From an uncultured Clostridia bacterium (GTDB lineage: Bacteria; Bacillota; Clostridia; Oscillospirales; Acutalibacteraceae), in contig CALYNW010000009.1 in assembly GCA_945224895.1 (NCBI GenBank), forward strand, positions 1 to 11,164: a stretch of 11,164 nt of DNA, read 5' to 3'. The position numbers and the translations under genes are program-made. The notes under the pieces are model-generated. The model made no database searches. It was not told the DNA's origin and was given only the letters and a program-made list of their open reading frames with translations. This document shows, piece after piece, positions 6,145-11,164 of the stretch (its first letter is position 1; each line of letters starts with the position of its first letter).

Positions 6145-6949
6145 TGCAGCCGAACAAGTTGTAAGGCTGTCCCTTGAAGGCTTTGAGGTTGTAGCCAAAG
6201 TATCCGGCGAGGCGGCAAAGAGTATTGCCGTACTTCTCATTTCTGCTCTCAAACAGGAACAGAAAACAAAGGGAAAGGCAAGACTTACAAATATGATTAA
6301 GTCAGGCAAGGAACTTAAAGTTTACACGGTGCAACAAAAAGACCTCAAAGAGTTCACAAAACACGCAAAGAAATACGGTGTCTTATATACCGTTTTGCGT
6401 GACAAAAACAACAAGGACAAAAATGCTTTTGTTGATATTATCGCAAGAGCAGATGATGCGTCAAAAATTCAAAGAATTATTGACCGATTTGACCTTGCTA
6501 CTGTTGATAAGGGTACTATTGTATCTCAATCGGAAAAGGCGATTGAAGAACGCAAAAAGAAAGCAGAAGAAAAAACCGACAAATCGGAAAACAATGAATT
6601 TTTTGACGAAATATTTGCCGAGAACAGTTCGGAAAAATCTGCTGATGAAAGCGAACATAAGCCTATCCAAAGAGAAAACCCTTTTACACCTCAGACGGAA
6701 AAAAGCCCTCCGTCCGAGAACGGCTCTATCGGGGAAAGTACATTATCTAACGAGGGTACTGTTGTAAAAGATAAGAAACCGTCCGTAAGAGAGAAACTCA
6801 ATGAGTACAGACGGCAGATTAAGCAACAGAAAGAACAGGATAAGAAAACCCCTGTTGTTGATGAAAAGCCAAAGGCAGACAAAAAGCCTGCCGTAACAGA
6901 GCATCAGCAGCCTAAACCAATTAAAAATAAAAAACCAAAGGAGAGATGA
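6128..6949 (+). CDS. pcfB: PcfB family (DUF3801) conjugation protein
   Basis: A 273-residue protein. Residues 1-140 fit DUF3801/PcfB: a helical amphipathic start (DAAEQVVRLSLEGFEVVAKVSGEAAKSIAVLL), a KGKARLTNMIKSGKELKVYTV segment, then FTKHAKKYGVLYTVLRDKNNKD and IIARADDASKIQRIIDRF. The rest, after about residue 145, is low-complexity, rich in Lys, Glu, Pro and Ser, and probably disordered. PcfB of pCF10 is a relaxosome accessory factor that helps present the substrate to the coupling ATPase, which fits its place between the relaxase and the VirD4-like gene. ATG at 6128 is chosen because GGAGG at 6115-6119 precedes it; the open frame upstream to 5936 lies inside the relaxase gene and is not coding in this frame. 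Confidence 0.85.
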   Translation: MNSSGDAAEQVVRLSLEGFEVVAKVSGEAAKSIAVLLISALKQEQKTKGKARLTNMIKSGKELKVYTVQQKDLKEFTKHAKKYGVLYTVLRDKNNKDKNAFVDIIARADDASKIQRIIDRFDLATVDKGTIVSQSEKAIEERKKKAEEKTDKSENNEFFDEIFAENSSEKSADESEHKPIQRENPFTPQTEKSPPSENGSIGESTLSNEGTVVKDKKPSVREKLNEYRRQIKQQKEQDKKTPVVDEKPKADKKPAVTEHQQPKPIKNKKPKER

Positions 6950-6952
6950 TTT

Positions 6953-7831
6953 ATGCCATACACACCCAAACAAAGAAGTTTTAGAAAGCATGAAAGCAAG
7001 GAAGAATTTGCGGCACGCAAAAAAGCCGAAAAAGAACAGGCTTACGAAATCATTGACAATTCCATTACGGATATAATGCAAGATGATGAACACTTTAAGG
7101 AGTATCTTCATTTTCAGTCCCGTATGGAAAGATACACCGTATCAAACACATTACTGATTATGGCACAATGCCCTGACGCAACACAGCTCAAATCCGCAAA
7201 TTCGTGGGGAGAGCTTGACGCATCAATCAACAAAGGCGAAAAAGGAATTAAAATCCTTGAGCCTCATGATTATATTGATGAAAACGGCGAGCAAAGAACA
7301 TCATACAATGTCAAATATGTATTTGATGTTTCACAGACCAATGCTCAGCCACAGCCTGCAAAGTCTTTTGACCATTCACCAAAGGCACTTGTTAAGGCTA
7401 TGCTTAATGCAACGGCTCTTAACAAGTCGGCAGTTGATGAACTTCCTATCAATAACTCAACTGCATACTTTGATGATAAGAGCAAAACTCTTATGATTAA
7501 AAGACATTCCGAGACACTTGCAATGTTCAAGGATATTGCAAGAGAGCTTTCACTTGCAGAAATTGCCAACAACAGTGATGAATACAATCGTACCGAGTGT
7601 ATTCCGTCTGCCGTATGTGCGACATATATGCTTTGTGAAAAGTACGGCATTGATAACTCTAACATAAATGTTGCAAGTGCCAAAACAATGTGGAACGGCA
7701 AGGAAAACAAAGATGTTCGCACAATGCTTACAATGGCGAATGACAGCGTTTATTCCGTAAGTAAAGACATTTATGTTGAAATGAACAAGGCAAAGGACAA
7801 GGAGCCGAAAGCACAGGAACAGACAAGATAG
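6953..7831 (+). CDS. ArdC-like antirestriction/ssDNA-binding protein
   Basis: A 292-residue protein. The ArdC N-terminal domain (DUF1738), about residues 28-125, shows FKEYLHFQSRMERYTVSNTLLIMAQCPDATQLKSANSWGELDASINKGEKGIKI, split over the expected helices and the KGEKGI(K/P)I turn. ArdC proteins bind single-stranded DNA and protect incoming plasmid DNA from restriction. The C-terminal half occupies the position of the metalloprotease domain, but the place where HExxH would stand reads R197-E198-L-S-L201, so protease activity is doubtful. The start ATG at 6953 lies 3 bp after the upstream stop with AAAGGAGAG as ribosome binding site. ICE backbone gene in the transfer operon. Confidence 0.8.
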   Translation: MPYTPKQRSFRKHESKEEFAARKKAEKEQAYEIIDNSITDIMQDDEHFKEYLHFQSRMERYTVSNTLLIMAQCPDATQLKSANSWGELDASINKGEKGIKILEPHDYIDENGEQRTSYNVKYVFDVSQTNAQPQPAKSFDHSPKALVKAMLNATALNKSAVDELPINNSTAYFDDKSKTLMIKRHSETLAMFKDIARELSLAEIANNSDEYNRTECIPSAVCATYMLCEKYGIDNSNINVASAKTMWNGKENKDVRTMLTMANDSVYSVSKDIYVEMNKAKDKEPKAQEQTR

Positions 7832-7844
7832 GAGGTAACTATCC

Positions 7845-8042
7845 GTGAAAGAAGAACGATACTATCTTGTACTTAATGATGACGAACAGAGCCTTTTAAT
7901 AAGGTCTTTGAATGACGAAAGAACTGCTCAATTAAAAAACGGAAAAGCCGTTGATTCCATTGATGAGCTAATCGTAAAAGTCGGCAAAGCACCTTTGAAA
8001 AAGATTAAAGTTCTTGAAAGGTCGGATTGCTGTGCGAGATAA
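7845..8042 (+). CDS. Small conserved ICE protein of unknown function
   Basis: A 65-residue soluble protein (MKEERYYLVLNDDEQSLLIRSLNDER at its start, then a VDSIDELIVKVGKAPLKKIKV tail). Similar short proteins, with a hydrophobic-acidic N-terminus, a SLNxxR motif and an (I/V)DE(L/V)xxKVxxAPxKK(I/V)KV ending, commonly precede the VirD4-like gene in Tn1549/CD1115-type elements; I know of no function. GTG at 7845 is the start, supported by GGAGGT at 7831-7836, which overlaps the upstream stop codon. It overlaps the coupling protein gene by 11 bp. Confidence 0.7.
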   Translation: MKEERYYLVLNDDEQSLLIRSLNDERTAQLKNGKAVDSIDELIVKVGKAPLKKIKVLERSDCCAR

Positions 8043-9852
8043 GAATGATAAACAGGCTATTATTATTCTTTCCGTTCTCGGTATTGTTCCTGTAATATGG
8101 CTTGGCTTGTGTATTGCTCCGTCAGTACACGGCGGACTTGCAGAGATTATTCCTGCATTAGCAAACGCAATTAACAATCCATTTGATATTAGCTTATGTG
8201 AGGACAGCTTAAAAACTGTCCTCATTTTGCTTTTAATCTATGCACTTGTAATTTGTGTTATCATCTCAAGCCTACGCAATTACCGTAAAGGAGAAGAACA
8301 CGGCTCTGCTAAATGGGGAGATGCAAATAAGGTAAACAAGAAATACTACCAAAAGCCTGAAAACAATAACAAGATTATGACACAGAATGTTGCTATCGGA
8401 CTTAACAATAAAAAGCACAGGCGAAATCTCAATACTCTTGTTTGCGGTGGCTCAGGTGCAGGCAAAACATTTTTCTATGCAAAGCCTAATCTTATGCAAT
8501 GTAACTGCTCCTTTGTTGTTACAGACCCGAAGGGCGAAATTCTCCGTGATTGCGGACAAATGTTACTTGATGAAGGATACAAAGTTCTCGTACTCGACCT
8601 TATCAATATGGAACAAAGCGATTGCTATAACCCATTTGTATATTTGAAAACAGATAATGATGTGCAAAGGCTTGTTACCAATCTCTTTAAGGCAACAACA
8701 CCTAAGAACTCAACGAATAGTGATCCTTTTTGGGATAACTTGGCACAGACGCTATTACTTGCCCTTGTATTTTTTCTGCATTATGAGGCTCCCGAAGAAG
8801 AACAGAATTTTGCAATGGTAATGGAAATGATACGGGCAGGAGCTATTGATGATGAAGAAGAACAATCGTTTAGTCCGCTTGATTCACTATTTAATGAGTT
8901 AGAAAGCAGAAACCCTGAACATATAGCTGTAAAATACTATCGCAGCTATCATTCAGGCTCCAACAAAACTCTTAAATCTATTCAAATTACCCTTATATCA
9001 AGACTTGATAAATTAAATCTTGACAGTCTTGCATCATTGACTATATGCGATGAACTTGATTTGGAAAAGCTCGGAGAAGAAAAGACGGCTTTGTTTGCAG
9101 TTATTCCCGATAACGATACAAGCTTTAATTTCCTTGTATCAATGCTTTATTCACAGCTCTTTCAATCTTTGTTCTACACGGCAGATAAAATCTACAAGGG
9201 TGCATTGCCCGTACCTGTTCATTTCCTTATGGACGAATTTGCCAATGTCAGCTTGCCCGATGACTTTGACAAAATCCTGTCTGTAATGCGTTCTCGTGGC
9301 GTTTCTGTATCAATCATTATACAGAATATGGCTCAGCTCAAAGCCTTGTTTGAAAAGCAATGGGAAAGCATAGTCGGTAACTGTGATGAATTTCTTTATC
9401 TCGGCGGTAATGAACAAAGCACACACAAATATGTTTCCGAACTGCTCGGTAAAGAAACCATTGACACAAATACCTACGGTAAAAGCTCAGGCAGGAACGG
9501 TAATTATTCAACTAATTACCAAATTAGCGGTAGAGAGCTTATGACACCTGATGAGGTGCGTATGCTCGATAACAAGTATGCAATACTCTTTATTCGTGGC
9601 GAAAGACCTATACTTGACTTGAAATACGATATATTCAAACACCCCAAATTCACTCTTACAGAGGACGGAGGAGCAAAGCCATATATCCATAATCCTATTG
9701 ATGAAGATACAATGACTATTTCGTTCCCGAATATGTCGCTTGAAAACATTGACAGTATTGAGGTTGACGATTACGGATTTGAGCTTGTTGCAGATATTGA
9801 CCTTGAAAAAGAATTTGAAATGGAGGAAAATTCAAATGAAAAAACTAAATAA
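8032..9852 (+). CDS. VirD4/TraG-type conjugative coupling ATPase (CD1115 family)
   Basis: A 606-residue type IV coupling protein that would link the relaxosome to the mating channel and power DNA transfer. Two N-terminal membrane segments are visible at about residues 9-30 (IIILSVLGIVPVIWLGLCIAPS) and 61-80 (LKTVLILLLIYALVICVIIS). HGSAKWGDANKV then leads into the ATPase domain, with Walker A GGSGAGKT at 139-146 and Walker B VHFLMDEFAN, Asp401-Glu402, in the expected order. The pattern SVSIIIQNMAQLKALF and the LYLGGNEQSTHKYVSELLGKET stretch, split here at its conserved GGNEQ, fit the family. GTG at 8032 is preferred because GAAAGG lies 8-13 nt upstream; TTG at 8014 is an alternative. It overlaps the upstream and downstream genes by 11 and 17 bp. 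Confidence 0.93.
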   Translation: MRDKNDKQAIIILSVLGIVPVIWLGLCIAPSVHGGLAEIIPALANAINNPFDISLCEDSLKTVLILLLIYALVICVIISSLRNYRKGEEHGSAKWGDANKVNKKYYQKPENNNKIMTQNVAIGLNNKKHRRNLNTLVCGGSGAGKTFFYAKPNLMQCNCSFVVTDPKGEILRDCGQMLLDEGYKVLVLDLINMEQSDCYNPFVYLKTDNDVQRLVTNLFKATTPKNSTNSDPFWDNLAQTLLLALVFFLHYEAPEEEQNFAMVMEMIRAGAIDDEEEQSFSPLDSLFNELESRNPEHIAVKYYRSYHSGSNKTLKSIQITLISRLDKLNLDSLASLTICDELDLEKLGEEKTALFAVIPDNDTSFNFLVSMLYSQLFQSLFYTADKIYKGALPVPVHFLMDEFANVSLPDDFDKILSVMRSRGVSVSIIIQNMAQLKALFEKQWESIVGNCDEFLYLGGNEQSTHKYVSELLGKETIDTNTYGKSSGRNGNYSTNYQISGRELMTPDEVRMLDNKYAILFIRGERPILDLKYDIFKHPKFTLTEDGGAKPYIHNPIDEDTMTISFPNMSLENIDSIEVDDYGFELVADIDLEKEFEMEENSNEKTK

Positions 9853-10174
9853 CGAAAAGAAATCTCCTTTAACAAAGGCAGATAAAAAAACAAGCAGAGT
9901 GCTTGCTGTTGTTACAGCTTTTGTACTCTGCTTTTCTTGTTGTACTGTGGCTTATGCCGCCGATGATCCACTTGCAGTAATTGACAATCTTTCAACCTTT
10001 ATCTTCGGACTTATCCGTGCCGTTGGTCTTATTATCCTCGGCTTTGGTATTGTGCAGGTAGGACTTTCACTGAAATCTCACGATCCATCACAGCGAGCCA
10101 ACGGCTTTCTTACCCTTGCCGGTGGAGTAGTTATCACCTTTGCTAAGGAAATCCTTGATTTGATTGTGGGATAA
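9836..10174 (+). CDS. VirB2/Maff2-like small membrane protein of the mating channel
   Basis: A 112-residue protein with a Lys-rich N-terminus, a hydrophobic signal peptide (about residues 22-40) and a likely signal peptidase I site after AYA (39-41). The mature part has two membrane helices, about 52-76 (LSTFIFGLIRAVGLIILGFG) and 91-111 (FLTLAGGVVITFAKEILDLI), joined by a short polar loop with SHDPSQRANG. Two helices with a small polar loop and a glycine-rich end are typical of VirB2/TrbC pilins and of the Maff2-like proteins that follow CD1115-type coupling genes. The start is ATG at 9836 with GGAGG at 9822-9826. It is the last ICE-backbone gene in the window; the VirB6- and VirB4-like genes expected next are not seen. 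Confidence 0.75.
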   Translation: MKKLNNEKKSPLTKADKKTSRVLAVVTAFVLCFSCCTVAYAADDPLAVIDNLSTFIFGLIRAVGLIILGFGIVQVGLSLKSHDPSQRANGFLTLAGGVVITFAKEILDLIVG

Positions 10175-10192
10175 AATTTTAATTGTGAGTTT

Positions 10193-10206
10193 TATGATTT
10201 ATCATA
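10193..10206. repeat. Short palindrome upstream of a promoter
   Basis: TATGAT (10193-10198) and ATCATA (10201-10206) are inverted arms around TT, ending 9 bp before the -35 box of the next promoter. It could be an operator or simply chance in AT-rich DNA; no T-run follows, so it is not a clear terminator for the VirB2-like gene. Confidence 0.2.
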
Positions 10207-10215
10207 TATACTTCC

Positions 10216-10244
10216 TTGCAAAAACAAAATATTATATGTATAAT
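10216..10244 (+). promoter_or_regulatory. SigmaA-type promoter of the terminal gene
   Basis: TTGCAA (10216-10221) and TATAAT (10239-10244) are separated by exactly 17 nt, a near-consensus vegetative promoter. Transcription would begin near 10251, with AGAGGTG (10254-10260) as ribosome binding site 8 nt before the ATG at 10269. It gives the last gene its own expression, separate from the ICE operon. Confidence 0.72.
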
Positions 10245-10268
10245 TTAGATAAAAGAGGTGAGTAATAT

Positions 10269-11164
10269 ATGGATATTGAAGAACTCGCAACATCTGCAGT
10301 AACCCAAAGTATATCAAAAACAAAAAACTTAAAGGCTTATTTTGAAACAAATGGTACAACGCCGAGTTTTGATGGATTTATTGGTATTTTTAACGACGGG
10401 AATTATTCTAAAAAAGGATTTAAACGTGTAAATATTCAGGTCAAAGGAACGGAAGTTATAAAAATTCCTAAAAATCCTAGTTTTTCTTTTTCAATTTCAG
10501 ACTTAGAAAACTTTAAAAACAATGGCGGAGCAATATTTTTTGTCGTTTATGTGGACAAAAGTGAAGGTGAAATTTTAGGAATATACTATAATTCCATATT
10601 GCCATTTTATGTTAAAGAAGTATTGAATAATTGTAGTAATAAGGTTTCAATAACGCTTCCATTGAAAGCATTTCCTACAAACAATAACGACAAATTAGAA
10701 TTAGTTTTAAATTTTTATGACAATAGTCAAAAACAATCAAGCTTTGCTAATGTTGAGATACCCAGTCTAGAGGAATTGATGAAATCCGGAAATCTTGAAA
10801 CCCTAACATTATCATATACCCCTGTTGGAGAAAGGCGTGATGATTCATATTTACCTTTTCTTATGGAAGGCAAAGAGATATATTTATATGCAAAAACCAA
10901 AAGTAATCCTATTCTAATACCAGTACAACGAATAGACGCATTAGATGAAATTGTCACCACTGATACAGTAACTACCAATATCTCCGTTGACGGCAAAACA
11001 TATTATAACACCTATAAGATTACAAAAAAAAGAAATTATATGTCAATAGAAATAGGAAATAGTTTCATTATGGAATGTGAAAATCCTGAAAAAAAAGAAG
11101 GTAAACCAATTAAACTTAAGTTGAAATTTGATGTTAAAGGAAGTTTAAAAGAACGAATTACTGA
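10269..11164 (+). CDS. Putative DUF4365/PD-(D/E)XK nuclease-like protein, 3' end outside window
   Basis: An open frame of 298 codons with no stop before the window ends. Translated by hand, it begins MDIEELATSAVTQSISKTKN. The N-terminal 110 residues resemble DUF4365-like domains: TPSFDGFIGIF (Asp35) and VNIQVKGTE (Gln57-x-Lys59) would be the D...(E/Q)xK core of a PD-(D/E)XK nuclease fold, followed by FSFSISDLENFKNNGGAIFFVVYVD and a YYNSILPFYVKEVL segment. The region after about residue 115 is unrecognised and rich in beta-prone stretches. Such N-termini occur in proteins of defence islands, so an anti-phage effector is possible but not shown. It is much more AT-rich than the ICE genes, has its own promoter, and is in the same direction. 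ATG at 10269 is supported by AGAGGTG upstream. Confidence 0.68.
   Translation, partial: MDIEELATSAVTQSISKTKNLKAYFETNGTTPSFDGFIGIFNDGNYSKKGFKRVNIQVKGTEVIKIPKNPSFSFSISDLENFKNNGGAIFFVVYVDKSEGEILGIYYNSILPFYVKEVLNNCSNKVSITLPLKAFPTNNNDKLELVLNFYDNSQKQSSFANVEIPSLEELMKSGNLETLTLSYTPVGERRDDSYLPFLMEGKEIYLYAKTKSNPILIPVQRIDALDEIVTTDTVTTNISVDGKTYYNTYKITKKRNYMSIEIGNSFIMECENPEKKEGKPIKLKLKFDVKGSLKERIT

Noticed and set aside
6378-6767. 129-residue plus-strand frame inside the PcfB gene
   Set aside because: Its Lys/Arg/Leu-rich product is a frame shadow of the low-complexity PcfB tail; no ribosome binding site.
6743-7111. Minus-strand hydrophobic 122-residue frame
   Set aside because: Phe/Leu-rich reading of the complement of Lys/Glu-rich codons spanning the PcfB-ArdC junction; no promoter or ribosome binding site.
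8014-8031. TTG start for the coupling protein six codons upstream
   Set aside because: It has a weak upstream ribosome binding site compared with GTG at 8032, though it cannot be fully excluded.
1-11164. CRISPR array, tRNA/rRNA genes, IS elements, integrase or att sites
   Set aside because: No regularly spaced repeats, cloverleaf sequences, transposase or recombinase motifs were seen on reading either strand.

Overview
The first 46 bases are not biological. They are an Illumina Nextera i7/Read 2 adapter ending in the 19-bp Tn5 mosaic end, left on a contig end. Genuine sequence starts at 47. The AT-rich DNA, strong GGAGG-type ribosome binding sites and gene families suggest a Clostridia (Bacillota) bacterium, probably a gut species assembled from a metagenome or draft genome. 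No rRNA, tRNA, CRISPR array, IS element, integrase or att site was seen.

Layout. (1) 47-1882: an AT-rich two-gene cassette, an ABC-type ATPase cut off at its 5' end plus a DUF4435/TOPRIM-like protein. This is the organisation of PARIS (AriA-AriB) and related anti-phage systems. (2) 1883-1997: a short intergenic stretch with an AT-rich inverted repeat and a clear intrinsic terminator placed just before the Shine-Dalgarno of the next operon. (3) 1998-10174: ten tightly packed plus-strand genes forming the DNA-processing part of a Tn1549/CD1115-like integrative conjugative element (ICE). In order they are DUF3848, DUF3991-TOPRIM, DUF3846, [structured non-coding region, candidate oriT], DUF3789, MobC-like accessory protein, MOBP-type relaxase, PcfB (DUF3801), ArdC-like antirestriction protein, a small conserved unknown, VirD4/TraG-type coupling protein, and a VirB2/Maff2-like small membrane protein. 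(Counting the small unknown gives eleven coding genes.) (4) 10175-11164: a second AT-rich segment with its own sigmaA-type promoter and one gene that runs off the window. Its N-terminus looks like a DUF4365/PD-(D/E)XK nuclease-like domain. It sits where VirB6/VirB4-type transfer genes would be expected.

How the parts work together. The MobC-like protein and relaxase would nick and load DNA at oriT. PcfB and the VirD4-like ATPase would deliver the relaxosome to the mating channel, to which the VirB2-like protein belongs. The ArdC-like protein would protect the incoming strand. The DUF3848, DUF3991 and DUF3846 proteins are ICE backbone genes of poorly known role, the second being primase-like. 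Two putative defence cargos flank this core. The combination of a PARIS-like system, whose characterised members are triggered by an antirestriction protein, with an ArdC-like antirestriction gene on the same element is the most interesting biological point.
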